Notes under the pieces: generated by a model
The model's database searches: none
Told to the model about the DNA's origin: nothing
What the model saw: only the letters and a program-made list of their open reading frames with translations
Translations under genes and position numbers: made by a program
DNA from: Roseofilum capinflatum BLCC-M114
GTDB lineage: Bacteria > Cyanobacteriota > Cyanobacteriia > Cyanobacteriales > Desertifilaceae
Assembly: GCF_030068505.1 (NCBI RefSeq)
Contig: NZ_JAQOSO010000087.1
Location: forward strand, 1-64,000
Reading direction: 5' to 3'
DNA length: 64,000 nt
Part shown: one piece after another, positions 54,596 through 64,000 of the stretch
Layout of the letters: every line of letters begins with the position of its first letter
Numbering within the stretch: the first letter of the stretch is position 1

Positions 54596-54784
54596 AAAAC
54601 TCCATTCTCAAACTCAACACCCACCCAAAATAGAGAGGGCGATCATTCTAAGGGTACGTGATGATTAAACTCGATTCAGGGGAAATCCTAGTCAACTTAA
54701 TCTTCTTTCTCCTTCGATCCTTCCCATTCTCCCCATACCCCATCAAGGTAAAATAAGGTCTGGCGTTTTGGATTCAACCAATTT

Positions 54785-55087
54785 ATGAATGTACTGTCAA
54801 TTCCCACTTGGGTGATTCATGTCTCCAGTGTAATTGAATGGCTCATGGCCATTTGGCTGATTTGGCGTTATGGAGAATTAACCGGCGATCGCCGTTGGGT
54901 GTGGTTTTCCCTCGCCATGCTTCCCGCCCTCATCAGCGCCATGTCTGCCTGCACCTGGCATTTCTTCGATAACGATCCCAACCTAGAATGGATTGTTACC
55001 CTACAAGCCGCCATGACCGTTGTCGGCAATTGTACCCTTTGCGCCGCCGGTTGGCTCCTGTGGCGACAAACCCAATCTCAAGCTTAA
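54785..55087 (+). CDS. DUF2499 family membrane protein
   Basis: A 100-residue, three-helix protein: SIPTWVIHVSSVIEWLMAIWLIW, WVWFSLAMLPALISAMSACTWHFF and LQAAMTVVGNCTLCAAGWLLW. The HVSSVIEW and CTWHFFDN motifs are those of DUF2499, a cyanobacteria- and plastid-specific family of unknown role. It precedes DUF3593, its usual neighbour. Confidence 0.87.
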   Translation: MNVLSIPTWVIHVSSVIEWLMAIWLIWRYGELTGDRRWVWFSLAMLPALISAMSACTWHFFDNDPNLEWIVTLQAAMTVVGNCTLCAAGWLLWRQTQSQA

Positions 55088-55124
55088 AACTCAACGATTA
55101 TGGCAGAGTAAAGGAAGTGTTAGG

Positions 55125-55175
55125 ACACTTTCTATTGCCTTTTGCCTTTTGCCTTTTGCCTAGCGCGAAGCGCTA
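55125..55175. repeat. TTGCCTTT units and GCGCGAAGCGC palindrome before the DUF3593 gene
   Basis: TTGCCTTTTGCCTTTTGCCTTTTGCC is followed by TAGCGCGAAGCGCTATATAACA and the ATG at 55183. It mirrors the repeat at 11120 in the other orientation. Confidence 0.8.
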
Positions 55176-55182
55176 TATAACA

Positions 55183-55482
55183 ATGTCTAAAGATGCCCTA
55201 TTTGCAATATCCTTGTTTCCCTATTTAGGATTTCTATGGTTTATTACCCGCTCTGGACAAATGCCCCGGTTAGCCCTAATTGGCTTTTATATGACCTTAG
55301 TCTTTGTAGGCGTAACCATTCCCGCCGGGATTTATGCCCAAGTCGTCTACCATGAAGCCCTCGCTAATGTAGACTGGCTCCATGGCGGCGCGGAAATTTT
55401 CCTCAGTATTTCCAATATCCTCATTGTCCTAGGATTTTATCAAGCCGTTAAATCTCAACAAGCCAAAGCCTCCGATCCTTAA
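55183..55482 (+). CDS. DUF3593 family membrane protein
   Basis: A 99-residue, three-helix protein (ALFAISLFPYLGFLWFI; ALIGFYMTLVFVGVTIPAGIYA; FLSISNILIVLGFYQA) of the DUF3593 family, found with DUF2499 in cyanobacteria and plants. Both are thylakoid-type small membrane proteins of unknown role. Start at ATG 55183 after a repeat; no clear ribosome binding site is left. Confidence 0.87.
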   Translation: MSKDALFAISLFPYLGFLWFITRSGQMPRLALIGFYMTLVFVGVTIPAGIYAQVVYHEALANVDWLHGGAEIFLSISNILIVLGFYQAVKSQQAKASDP

Positions 55483-55598
55483 AACCCATTGTAGGGGCGG
55501 GTTCACCCAGATCTAGAAATCGCATCAACCCTCTCCGTGAACCCGCCCTAGTACAGTTGGTAAACGACCCAGACCCATTTTTAATTTTTAATGGATAA

Positions 55599-58500
55599 TT
55601 ACACTCGCAAGTTTTGCAACTCTAACGGTTTAAACTCAACCGCTACCTGCTCTTGGCGCAGTCGTTCCACCAGAGCATCCGGATCTTGAACTTGCCATTG
55701 TAGAGGAAGCTTCACCCCTTGCGAAAATCCAAAGCGATCGCCTTTAATCACAATCAGAACCGGATAAGTTTGGGTATTTGTTTGTCCCGAATACTCCTCT
55801 AATAATAATTTCAGCCGATTTCGCATCACTGCTTCAGAAGCCTCTTCCAAAGACAGAGTAATCACAATCCAAGATTGGCGAACATCAGGTACAGGAGATG
55901 AAGAAACAACCCCAGAAGGTTGACTCTCAATGTTAGGCCCAGGATTTGGGGAAATTTCTTGCTCTACAGGAGTAGAAATAGAATCAGAATCTATGACATT
56001 AACGGGTGATTCAATAGGAGATTTGACAGAGGATTCGAGTTCACCCTCTATCGGCTTTTGAATCTCTTCTAACTTCACCTTTTCCGCCTCGCTAACCGTC
56101 AGTTGCGTTTGATCGTTCCAGCAGCTCACTTTTCCCGTTAAAATCACTGGAATTTCAGTCACTAAATTACCTTTAACTCGTTCATAGTCATCCCCCCAAA
56201 CCTTAGCTTCTGCCTTCGTGCTTAAATCTTCCAGATTGAGAATCACCATTAATTTACCCGATTTAGTCATGATTTCCTTAATGTCTGTAATCATAGCCAA
56301 GACTTTAACCGGCTTGCGCTTTGGCGCTTCTTCTAACTGGGATAGAGGAATGGGTTGTGGATCTAAATGTTGCACAAATTGAGTAACCGAATTCAGGGGA
56401 TGTTCAGAAACATAAAAGCCAAGCAATTCTTTCTCCATTTGCAGCTTATCAGCTAAACTAATTTCCGGCACAGGAGCCGCTTTTGGGGCGACTTCATGGG
56501 CACGACTATTGGTGTTTTGACTACTAAAGGGAGTATTGCCCAACATATCGAATAAATTGGGGCCGATTTCCCGATCTTTTGCTCGACTATGGGCCCAGGG
56601 TACAATCTTTTCTAAATCGGCTAACAGTTGGGCGCGATTATCATCAAAACCATCAAACGCACCGCATTTAATTAGAGATTCTAAAGCGCGGTTATTCACC
56701 GTTCGTAAATCCACGCGATCGCACAAATCCGCCAATGCCTTAAATTCCCCTTCTTCTCTAGCTTTTAAGATACAATCAATTGCCCCCTGTCCCAAATTTT
56801 TCACCGCCGATAAGCCAAATAAAATAGTATGGTTTTCAGTCGGCGTAAATTCCACACCCGATCGATTAATATCCGGCGGTTCAATCGATATCCCCATCTC
56901 TCGACAATTGGCGATATATTTACCCACCTTATCCTGATCTCCACTATTAGAAGTCAGCAAAGCCGCCATATATTCCACCGGATAATTGGCTTTCAGATAA
57001 GCGGTCTGATAGGTCACATAAGCATAGGCGGTAGAGTGAGATTTATTGAAGCAATATTCAGCAAACTTAACCATCTGATCGAACAAACTTTCAGCAATGG
57101 TTTTATCGATGCCATTTTTCGCTGCCCCATCCATAAAAATATTGCGATGTTTTTGCATTTCTGACATCTTCTTTTTACCCATGGCACGGCGCAATAAATC
57201 CGCTTCCCCTAGGGAATAGCCCGCTAAATCCTGAGCCACCTTCATGATCTGTTCTTGATAGACCAAAACCGCATAGGTTTCATTCAAAATCGGCTCTAAC
57301 AGTTGATGCTCATAAACAATTTGCTCAATGCCATGTTTGCGGTTAATAAACTTGGGAATTAAACCCGCATCAAGGGGCCCCGGTCGATAGAGAGCGAGAA
57401 TAGAAGAAATATCTTCAATACAAGAGGGTTTCAGTTCCCGAACCACTTGCCTCATCCCAGAAGATTCCAACTGAAAAATACCTTCTAAATCTCCTTTTTC
57501 TAGAACTTTATAGGTTTTATCCACATCTTTGGGTAACTTCTTAAGCCGCAGATAGGTTTCCTGGGCTTTGCGTTCTTCAGCCGGGATATCATAGGGATCA
57601 AGTTTTAAGTGATGATTTTTATCCACATACTCTAAAGCCTTTTGAATCGTGGTCAGGTTTTTTAAGCCCAGAAAGTCCATTTTCAGCAATCCCAAGGCTT
57701 CAATATTCTCCATGGAATATTGGGTAATTACGGCTCCATCATTATTGCGTTGCAAGGGAACAATTTCATCTAAGGGTTCTTTAGAAATAACTACGCCAGC
57801 AGCATGAACTCCAAAAGTTTTGTTGGTTCCTTCAATTCTCATCGCCATGTCTATCCACTGACGAACCCGATCATCTGACTCATATTTTTGCTTGAATTCC
57901 GGTGTTGGTGTTTGATCGGAAACCATGATTTTTAGCTTAGTGGGTTTCCCCCTAGAAACGGGAATCATTTTTGCCATTTGATCCGCTTCTGAGTAAGGAA
58001 TATCGAGAACTCGTGCCACATCTTTAAGCACGGCTTTTGAGGTCATGCGGTTAAAGGTGATAATTTGTGCAACCCGTTCTTTACCGTATTTTTCGGTTAC
58101 ATATTCAATTACATCATCTCGCCGTTCAATGCAAAAGTCGGTATCAATATCCGGCATGGATTTCCGTTCTGGATTCAAAAATCGCTCGAATAAAAGTCCA
58201 TGGTGAACGGGATCAATATTGGTGATTCGTAAGGCATAGGCAACTAATGAACCCGCAGCAGAACCGCGACCGGGCCCAACGGGGATGTTATTATCTCTGG
58301 CATATTTGATATAGTCCCAAACGACTAAAAAATAGGTGGAGAATCCCATGCGCTGGAGCATTTTGAGTTCATATTCAAGGCGCTCTTTATAGGCAGGTTT
58401 GAGTTCTTCTCGACTTTTGAGTTGTAAGCGTTCTAGGAGTCCATCCCAAGCTTGTTTTTCCACGTAGGTGTCGGGGGTGTGGTCTTTGGGGATGGGATAA

Positions 58501-59375
58501 TCTGGGATGCGAGGCTCTCCGAGAATGCCTTTGTAAGGTTCGATTTTTGACGCGACTTCCAGGGTGTTGGCGATCGCCTCCTGAATCACTGCTTCCGGAA
58601 GATGATCCCGGAATAACTGCGCCATTTCCTCAGCCGTTTTCAGGTACTCCGTCCCGCTATAGCGCATCCGCTTCTCATCGCTAATTAAACTGGCAGTATT
58701 AATGCACAATAGCGCGTCATGGGCTTCCGTATCATAACAGGAAATAAAGTGGGAGTCATTGGTAGCTACCAGTTTAATCCCCAATTCTTGACCGATTTTC
58801 ATCAATTCCACATTCACAATTCGGTCTTCTTGCGATCCATGGTCTTGAATTTCTAGATAATAGTCGTCTTTGAATAATTTTTGATACCATTTCGCCACTT
58901 CTCGCGCTTTTTTCATATCTCCTGCGAGGATTAACTGGGGAATTTCGCTCCCTAAGCAGCCACTGGTTAAAATCAACCCTTCATGGTACTGTTCAAGCAG
59001 TTCTTTGTTAATGCAAGGACGGGCAAAAATTCCTTTGCCTTGAATACCTTTTAAGTTGGATGTTGTGGTTAGCTTAACTAAATTTTTATACCCTTGAGTA
59101 TTTTTCGCTAATACTAATTGGTGATATTTCTTGATTTTCTTATATTTGGTCTCAATATCCCCATTAATGATGTACATTTCATTGCCAATAATGGGATCTA
59201 CTGGACTATTGCGACAGGCTTTAATTAACTCAATTGCTCCATACATCACCCCATGATCGGTAATGGCGATCGCGGGCATTCCTAATTCCTGCGCTTTGCT
59301 CACCAATTGGGCAATTTGAGATGCACCATCGAGGAGGCTATAGTCGGTGTGAATATGTAATCCTACGAAAGACAT
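55599..59375 (-). CDS. dnaE: DNA polymerase III subunit alpha, unsplit and intein-free
   Basis: A 1258-residue replicative polymerase. PHP domain at the start ([16 protein letters not shown]), palm with the catalytic Asp pair in PDIDTDF, fingers with [16 protein letters not shown], HhH and OB-fold domains near the end. A low-complexity acidic linker (about 1105-1175) precedes the last domain. The junction [10 protein letters not shown] is contiguous at Tyr774/Cys775, the exact site of the split DnaE intein of many cyanobacteria, which is absent here. Start at [13 protein letters not shown] (59375); the frame runs 23 codons further. Confidence 0.97.
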   Translation of the reverse strand: MSFVGLHIHTDYSLLDGASQIAQLVSKAQELGMPAIAITDHGVMYGAIELIKACRNSPVDPIIGNEMYIINGDIETKYKKIKKYHQLVLAKNTQGYKNLVKLTTTSNLKGIQGKGIFARPCINKELLEQYHEGLILTSGCLGSEIPQLILAGDMKKAREVAKWYQKLFKDDYYLEIQDHGSQEDRIVNVELMKIGQELGIKLVATNDSHFISCYDTEAHDALLCINTASLISDEKRMRYSGTEYLKTAEEMAQLFRDHLPEAVIQEAIANTLEVASKIEPYKGILGEPRIPDYPIPKDHTPDTYVEKQAWDGLLERLQLKSREELKPAYKERLEYELKMLQRMGFSTYFLVVWDYIKYARDNNIPVGPGRGSAAGSLVAYALRITNIDPVHHGLLFERFLNPERKSMPDIDTDFCIERRDDVIEYVTEKYGKERVAQIITFNRMTSKAVLKDVARVLDIPYSEADQMAKMIPVSRGKPTKLKIMVSDQTPTPEFKQKYESDDRVRQWIDMAMRIEGTNKTFGVHAAGVVISKEPLDEIVPLQRNNDGAVITQYSMENIEALGLLKMDFLGLKNLTTIQKALEYVDKNHHLKLDPYDIPAEERKAQETYLRLKKLPKDVDKTYKVLEKGDLEGIFQLESSGMRQVVRELKPSCIEDISSILALYRPGPLDAGLIPKFINRKHGIEQIVYEHQLLEPILNETYAVLVYQEQIMKVAQDLAGYSLGEADLLRRAMGKKKMSEMQKHRNIFMDGAAKNGIDKTIAESLFDQMVKFAEYCFNKSHSTAYAYVTYQTAYLKANYPVEYMAALLTSNSGDQDKVGKYIANCREMGISIEPPDINRSGVEFTPTENHTILFGLSAVKNLGQGAIDCILKAREEGEFKALADLCDRVDLRTVNNRALESLIKCGAFDGFDDNRAQLLADLEKIVPWAHSRAKDREIGPNLFDMLGNTPFSSQNTNSRAHEVAPKAAPVPEISLADKLQMEKELLGFYVSEHPLNSVTQFVQHLDPQPIPLSQLEEAPKRKPVKVLAMITDIKEIMTKSGKLMVILNLEDLSTKAEAKVWGDDYERVKGNLVTEIPVILTGKVSCWNDQTQLTVSEAEKVKLEEIQKPIEGELESSVKSPIESPVNVIDSDSISTPVEQEISPNPGPNIESQPSGVVSSSPVPDVRQSWIVITLSLEEASEAVMRNRLKLLLEEYSGQTNTQTYPVLIVIKGDRFGFSQGVKLPLQWQVQDPDALVERLRQEQVAVEFKPLELQNLRV

Positions 59376-59461
59376 AAGGCGATCGGGGATGAAGCAACAA
59401 TGATGGTCATTATACAGCGCTTTGCGCTGCCCCAGTAATATCAATGAACAATGAACGTGGC

Positions 59462-60349
59462 TTATTTTTTGGGACTGAGATAATGACTGGGAATGGGAAA
59501 AGCGGGCATTTCGACAAATTCGCGAATGGTTTTGAAGTATTCTTCTCCAGCGAGAGGGGCAACGGTACTATGATCGCCAGGGGGAAAGAGCCAGAGCTTT
59601 TTAGGTTCTGGAGCAGCCGCAAAAAGTTCTTCGCTCATAAAGGAGGGAACGGCGGTATCTTGTAGGCCATGAATGAAGAGGGTGGGCATTTTTAAGTGAG
59701 GAGCTTTAGCTAGGGAATTAAATTGATTTTGCAATAAAAGATCGATGGGTAAGATATTGAGTAAAGGATAGCGATAATCGCCCATGCGCCGCAGTGAGGT
59801 AAACGATCCTTCAATGATTAAATGGGAAATTTCGGGGTGTTTTGTGGCTAACTCTATACCTATTGCTCCCCCTAGGGAATGACCATACACTACAATCTGT
59901 TCTGGGGCGATCCCCCGCTCTTTGACCAAGTATTGCCAGATGGTCTGGGTATCGTCATAAACTTGTTTTTCCGTGGGAAATTCCCCTTGAGATTGACCAT
60001 ATCCGCGATAATCGAAGAGGAAAACGGAAAAGCCAAGATGGTAAAATCGTCCGGAGTGATAGGCGTTTGCGCCAATGTTATCGGCGTTACCATGGAGATA
60101 GAGGAGTACGCGATCGCTTCTTTCATTGGGAATCCACCAGCTATGTAACTTGACTCCGGGTTCCACAGACTCTACCCAAATGTCCTCATAGTCTAACCCA
60201 ATATCGGCTGGGGTGCGGGTAATTTCTTCGACGGGGAAAAAAATCAACCGGGTTTGTGTAGCCCAAAAATACCAACAGAGTGTTCCATAGGCGATCGCTA
60301 AACCGGCCAAAAAAATCCATAATCCTTGATGAAATAAGGCCATCAACAT
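59462..60349 (-). CDS. Membrane-anchored alpha/beta hydrolase (BEM46-like)
   Basis: A 295-residue protein with one N-terminal helix (about 5-27) and an alpha/beta hydrolase fold. Visible are [14 protein letters not shown] (oxyanion), [14 protein letters not shown] (Ser nucleophile), the Asp of [11 protein letters not shown] and the His in FPPGDHSTV. The HGNADNIG motif places it with the BEM46/ABHD13-like group. Substrate unknown. Confidence 0.87.
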   Translation of the reverse strand: MLMALFHQGLWIFLAGLAIAYGTLCWYFWATQTRLIFFPVEEITRTPADIGLDYEDIWVESVEPGVKLHSWWIPNERSDRVLLYLHGNADNIGANAYHSGRFYHLGFSVFLFDYRGYGQSQGEFPTEKQVYDDTQTIWQYLVKERGIAPEQIVVYGHSLGGAIGIELATKHPEISHLIIEGSFTSLRRMGDYRYPLLNILPIDLLLQNQFNSLAKAPHLKMPTLFIHGLQDTAVPSFMSEELFAAAPEPKKLWLFPPGDHSTVAPLAGEEYFKTIREFVEMPAFPIPSHYLSPKK

Positions 60350-60445
60350 GATTCTAAGGGGAATAACAACAAACGAAGAGCAACCCCGTGGCTATCCGTT
60401 CTCTTAATAGTACAGAAAAAGAACCCAACCCCGGAGTTGTCGTGA

Positions 60446-61903
60446 CTACAGAGAGGGTTGTTTTAAGTGCCAGTTGGTGGTTTGCTCGTAGGTGTGGGCT
60501 ACTTGCAATAACATATCTTCGCGCAACACATCCCCAATCAGTTGTAGTCCAATGGGTAGCCCTTGGCGATCGAATCCACAGGGAAGGCTTAAACCAGGTA
60601 GACCAGCTAAATTGACGGGAATGGTCATTAAATCCGAGAGATACATGCTAATGGGATCTTTGGTTTTTTCTCCCGCCTTAAATGCGGTGGTTGGAGCAGT
60701 GGGAGACACTAAGATATCCACTGAAGCAAAGGCTTTTTCAAAGTCCTGTTTAATTAGGGTGCGTACCTTTTGGGCTTTGAGATAATAGGCATCATAATAT
60801 CCGGCGGATAGGGCATAGGTTCCGATCATAATCCGCCGTTTGACTTCTTGACCAAATCCTTGGGCGCGGGTTTGTTCGTACATGGAGAGCAAGTTATCGC
60901 CTTGTTCTGACCGGAAGCCGTATTTTACGCCATCATACCGGGCTAGATTGGCGGAGGCTTCGGAGGGGGCAATAATGTAATAGGCGGGTAAACCATAGCG
61001 GAAATTGGGACAGGAAATGGTTTGAATTTCTGCGCCTAAATCTTGTAGATGGCTAATGGCTTTTTTGACGGCTTCATCGACTTCTGGATCGAGTCCTGCG
61101 CCAAAGGTTTCGGTAATGATGCCAATTCTTAACCGTCCTTTGGATTTGAGGTTGGGTTTGAGTAAATCGGCATAGTGGGGAATTTTGACGTTGAGACTGG
61201 TGGAGTCTTTGGGATCGTAACCGGCGATCGCCTCTAAAACAATAGCTGCATCTTCTACAGTGCGCCCAAAGGGGCCAATTTGATCCAAGGATGAGGCATA
61301 GGCGACCAAGCCATATCGGGACACTAAGCCATAGGTCGGTTTTAAGCCCACAATGCCGCAAAACGAAGCCGGAAGCCGAATCGATCCCCCCGTGTCCGAT
61401 CCGAGGGATACCGGGCATTCTGAGCCAGCTACAGCCGCCGCCGAACCCCCGGATGAACCCCCCGGAACGCGGCTTAAATCCCAAGGGTTGGCGGTGAGTT
61501 GATAGGCAGAGGTTTCCGTGGAGCTACCCATGGCAAACTCATCCAGGTTGGTTTTGCCGACGATGACTGCTCCTGCATCCTTGAGCTTTTGGGTAACGGT
61601 AGATTCGTAGGGGGGGATAAAGTTCTGGAGAATTTTGGAGGCGCAGGTAGTGGGCACTCCAGGGGTACACATATTATCTTTAATGGCGATCGGAATCCCC
61701 GTCAACGGCCCGATCTCTTCTCCGGCTGCGATTTTCTCGTCCACAGCCTTGGCTTGGGCTAAGGCTTGTTCTCCCATCACTGCCAAAAAACTATGGAGCT
61801 TTGGTTCTAGGGTTTCAATGCGATCGATCGCCTCTTGGGCCAACTCTACAGCCGATCGCTCTTTCGTCACAAGCTGTTGGTGCAACTCGCGGATGGATGC
61901 CAT
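60446..61903 (-). CDS. gatA: Aspartyl/glutamyl-tRNA(Asn/Gln) amidotransferase subunit A
   Basis: A 485-residue amidase that releases ammonia from glutamine for transamidation of Glu-tRNA-Gln. The catalytic Lys in IAIKDNM and the Ser pair in [16 protein letters not shown] and [15 protein letters not shown] are visible, with the family end [19 protein letters not shown]. GatB and GatC are not here; cyanobacteria commonly scatter these genes. Confidence 0.96.
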   Translation of the reverse strand: MASIRELHQQLVTKERSAVELAQEAIDRIETLEPKLHSFLAVMGEQALAQAKAVDEKIAAGEEIGPLTGIPIAIKDNMCTPGVPTTCASKILQNFIPPYESTVTQKLKDAGAVIVGKTNLDEFAMGSSTETSAYQLTANPWDLSRVPGGSSGGSAAAVAGSECPVSLGSDTGGSIRLPASFCGIVGLKPTYGLVSRYGLVAYASSLDQIGPFGRTVEDAAIVLEAIAGYDPKDSTSLNVKIPHYADLLKPNLKSKGRLRIGIITETFGAGLDPEVDEAVKKAISHLQDLGAEIQTISCPNFRYGLPAYYIIAPSEASANLARYDGVKYGFRSEQGDNLLSMYEQTRAQGFGQEVKRRIMIGTYALSAGYYDAYYLKAQKVRTLIKQDFEKAFASVDILVSPTAPTTAFKAGEKTKDPISMYLSDLMTIPVNLAGLPGLSLPCGFDRQGLPIGLQLIGDVLREDMLLQVAHTYEQTTNWHLKQPSL

Positions 61904-62006
61904 GCTTATACCTTCTGTGTTTGCGATTGAGCGTTTTAAATCCTATCAAGATTCAGAGGGGAATGGGGAATGGGTAATTGGAGATCTCCCCATCCCTACC
62001 CCATCC

Positions 62007-63431
62007 CTAATAGAGCGAGGACTCGATTTCCTGGCGTAGTCGATAGAGGATGGCTTGGGAATCGAGTTCTTGGAGAATTTGCTCGATAACGGTACTTGGC
62101 CCCAAATTGCCCCAGGTGCAGCCTTGTTGCAGATAGATGCGGGTGATTTGCCCGACTTGATAGGCTCCATAACCGGCGATCGCCCCTTGCACGATTGCTC
62201 CTGATATCCAAGCGCCTAACCCGGCGGTTTCTCCGGTTGCTCCGATGACGGTGGCGGCGGTTTTTCCGAGTCCCAGAAGAATAGTCATCAGTTCCCCTAA
62301 GATTAAGCCTCCAGAACTCAAGAACAGGGTTGTCCACAGTTTTCGCGCTTCCCGATCGGTGAGGGGTAAGCCGTATAAGCGACTGAGGGCGCGAATCAGG
62401 GCTAAATCGGCGATCGCCCCCCCTGGAATGTCTAAGAGAGCGATGGGATTAACGGCAATGGCTAAGGCTTTAGAGCGGGCATACTGCCAAATCAGGGCTT
62501 CTGCCTGGTGATGATGAACATCCAAGGTTTTTTGGGCAATTCTGGCTTCGGCGGCTTGGGTTTGCACTAAGGCATTCAGGGCAAGCAGCGATCGCCCTTC
62601 CCGGTTCAGCACCTGCAAAATTTTTGCCCGCAATTCCTCAATTTGGGGAGCCGGATATTCCCATTCATAGCGCACCTGGCCATCGGGTAATTCCACCCGC
62701 ACTTGTCTGGGCATCGGTTCGGCCGCCACTCGCACCATTTCCTTTGTCGTCAGCAGTTGGGTTAACTCTTGCGGTTGCCCCAAGTGTTGCAGATTGCGGC
62801 TAATAGCTTCTAAGTCCGGATCGGGATATAAATCAACCTTATTAAAGACCAAAATTAACGGTTTGTGGGTATGGGCTAAAAACAGCAGGGCATCATATTC
62901 TGTTTGGGTAATATCTCCGGCTACCACAAACAGAATTAAATCCGCTTCTTGGGCCACTTCTCTGGCCATATCCGCCCGCACTTCGCCGCCAATTTCATCG
63001 AGTCCAGGAGTATCGATTAACTCGATTTGCACCTTACTTTGTCCTTGGGGTATCCAACGCACCGATCGCGGCCATTGCGTCACCCCATGAATGGGGCCGG
63101 TGGGCAGAATTTTTTGCCCCACTAATCCATTCAAAACCGCCGACTTTCCCCGACTCACCAAGCCAAACGCAGCAATCCGAATCACATTTTGATCCAGTTT
63201 TTCCAGGTTAGCATTAAGTATTTTCAGTTCCGGTTGAATCGCCAGAGTACGATCCTGGCGCAGCAAGGGGTTATACTGGGCCAGCGATCGGCGAATACTT
63301 GCGCGAGCCAAACTGAGGTGTATTTCTTGACTGTTTGATGGGGTACTCAAGGAATCTACTGTTTTTATTTTCCTGAAAGGAGCTGTTGATTGTATCCTTA
63401 TTTTACCATAATTATGAGAAAATAGAGTCAA
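62007..63431 (-). CDS. GTP-binding protein, Era/dynamin-like GTPase with DUF697 tail
   Basis: A 474-residue protein. The G domain (about 75-260) shows G1 GLVSRGKSAV, G3 DTPGLDEIGG and G4 FNKVDLY. After a helical stretch the C-terminal part (about 320-470) has repeated Ala/Gly-rich amphipathic helices that insert into membranes, the DUF697-like arrangement (AVNPIALLDIPGGAIADLALIRALSRLYGLPL). Its role, perhaps membrane remodelling or stress, is unknown. The N-terminal 40 residues may be optional. Confidence 0.87.
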   Translation of the reverse strand: MTLFSHNYGKIRIQSTAPFRKIKTVDSLSTPSNSQEIHLSLARASIRRSLAQYNPLLRQDRTLAIQPELKILNANLEKLDQNVIRIAAFGLVSRGKSAVLNGLVGQKILPTGPIHGVTQWPRSVRWIPQGQSKVQIELIDTPGLDEIGGEVRADMAREVAQEADLILFVVAGDITQTEYDALLFLAHTHKPLILVFNKVDLYPDPDLEAISRNLQHLGQPQELTQLLTTKEMVRVAAEPMPRQVRVELPDGQVRYEWEYPAPQIEELRAKILQVLNREGRSLLALNALVQTQAAEARIAQKTLDVHHHQAEALIWQYARSKALAIAVNPIALLDIPGGAIADLALIRALSRLYGLPLTDREARKLWTTLFLSSGGLILGELMTILLGLGKTAATVIGATGETAGLGAWISGAIVQGAIAGYGAYQVGQITRIYLQQGCTWGNLGPSTVIEQILQELDSQAILYRLRQEIESSLY

Positions 63432-63642
63432 GAACTCGCCGCTAAACGCTTAGGCATTATAGCGGGAGCTTGAAAAACCTCTAACTTGACCAGACTAAGT
63501 TATACGAAAACTACTTGGAGATGTGAAACCGAATAAACCCACGAATCTGAAAACCAGAGATATGATGGTATTACACCCCAAATAACTTAGCTCGATTGGG
63601 TTTAATTCGTTATCACAAGTCTGTCTAGGGCCGATTATCAGC

Positions 63643-64000
63643 CATGAAATATATTATCTCTAAACTGCGATCTTTGAAATTTCCTCTACAAGTTGTTTTG
63701 ATTGTCCCCTTTTTGGTGCAATTAGTCATCATTCTGGGTCTAGTACAATACTTGACTTACAATACCAGTCAAGCATCTGTTAATGATTTTTCCCATCGTT
63801 TATTAACCAATACATCCAGCGTAATTAGTCAAGAAATTGAGGATTACAGTCTTATTCCCCCAGAAGTCTCAAAAGGAGATCGAGAGGCTCGAAATCAACC
63901 CGTTTTTAAATTCAACAATCTTGAGTCTTTTCAGGAGGGTGTTGCCTCCCCTATAAATGGATCAGAACTGAGCATATTCTTGAGTGAATTAAACTTCTCT
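63643..64000 (+). CDS. Membrane sensor-like protein, 5' end only (cut by window edge)
   Basis: The first 119 residues of a gene that continues beyond the window. A helix at about 17-40 (VVLIVPFLVQLVIILGLVQYLTY) is followed by a helical extracytoplasmic stretch (NDFSHRLLTNTSSVISQEIEDY), the layout of histidine kinases, cyclases or chemotaxis-type sensors. No catalytic domain is in view, so the class is not decided. Confidence 0.6.

Noticed and set aside
59410-59430. AGCGCTTTGCGCT palindrome between dnaE and the hydrolase as a terminator
   Set aside because: It lies upstream of dnaE in a position of a leader, lacks a T run and matches the dispersed palindrome family instead.

Overview
The window reads as ordinary chromosome of a cyanobacterium. 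It carries the photosystem II gene psbI, the NDH-1 subunit gene ndhO, carotenoid isomerase, a Ycf52-type acetyltransferase, several small cyanobacteria-type conserved proteins, and very frequent copies of the HIP1 octamer GCGATCGC inside genes and between them. The intergenic spaces hold heptamer arrays (CCCTATT/GGGAATA) and palindromic elements, as in many filamentous strains. A non-heterocystous filamentous cyanobacterium is my best guess; this is inference, because no rRNA is present.

Layout. 1-8.1 kb: ACT-like protein, Ycf52-like GNAT, tRNA-Pro, phosphopantetheinyl transferase, two tandem GrrA/OscA1-type RiPP precursors, DUF554 protein, a secreted trypsin-WD40 fusion, a zinc-ribbon membrane protein, a helix-hairpin-helix protein, a GST and a probable SRP RNA. 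8.1-21.5 kb: phytol kinase-like protein, map, ispH, a periplasmic binding protein, a delta-9 desaturase, MscS-cNMP channel, esterase, a MITE-like element, geranylgeranyl reductase-like flavoprotein, pyrH-frr, redoxin, cutA and a PIN-domain remnant. 21.7-30.5 kb: SGNH hydrolase, ispF, a PEP-CTERM protein, a NitT/TauT/NMT1-type ABC transporter, crtH and upp. 30.5-34 kb: two cyanobacterial conserved proteins, psbI and lnt. 34-40.2 kb: a complete aa3-type cytochrome c oxidase module, with ctaB-ctaA (haem A synthesis) divergent from ctaC-ctaD-ctaE. 40.2-46.8 kb: Ser/Thr kinase, Crp/Fnr regulator, ureE, glyQ, mdh, ndhO and an ArgRS-like protein without a catalytic domain. 46.9-52.8 kb: an Mrp-type cation/proton antiporter operon with a duplicated mrpC-mrpD pair. 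52.9-64 kb: SLH/WG-repeat protein, DUF2499 and DUF3593 proteins, an unsplit dnaE, alpha/beta hydrolase, gatA, a GTPase, and the 5' end of a membrane sensor-like protein cut by the window edge.

The most interesting points are: (1) two adjacent precursors of cyclophane-type (GrrM-modified) RiPPs with FRN/WRN repeat cores and no radical-SAM maturase anywhere in the window; (2) a dnaE that is contiguous across the exact Tyr-Cys junction where many cyanobacteria carry the split DnaE intein; (3) a two-palindrome intergenic repeat whose arms co-vary between copies; (4) repeat arrays placed directly against start codons, notably seven perfect heptamers against ctaD; (5) a tandem mrpCD duplication without a full-length MrpA. 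Many start codons below were moved inward from the longest open frame on the basis of conserved N-termini and ribosome binding sites.
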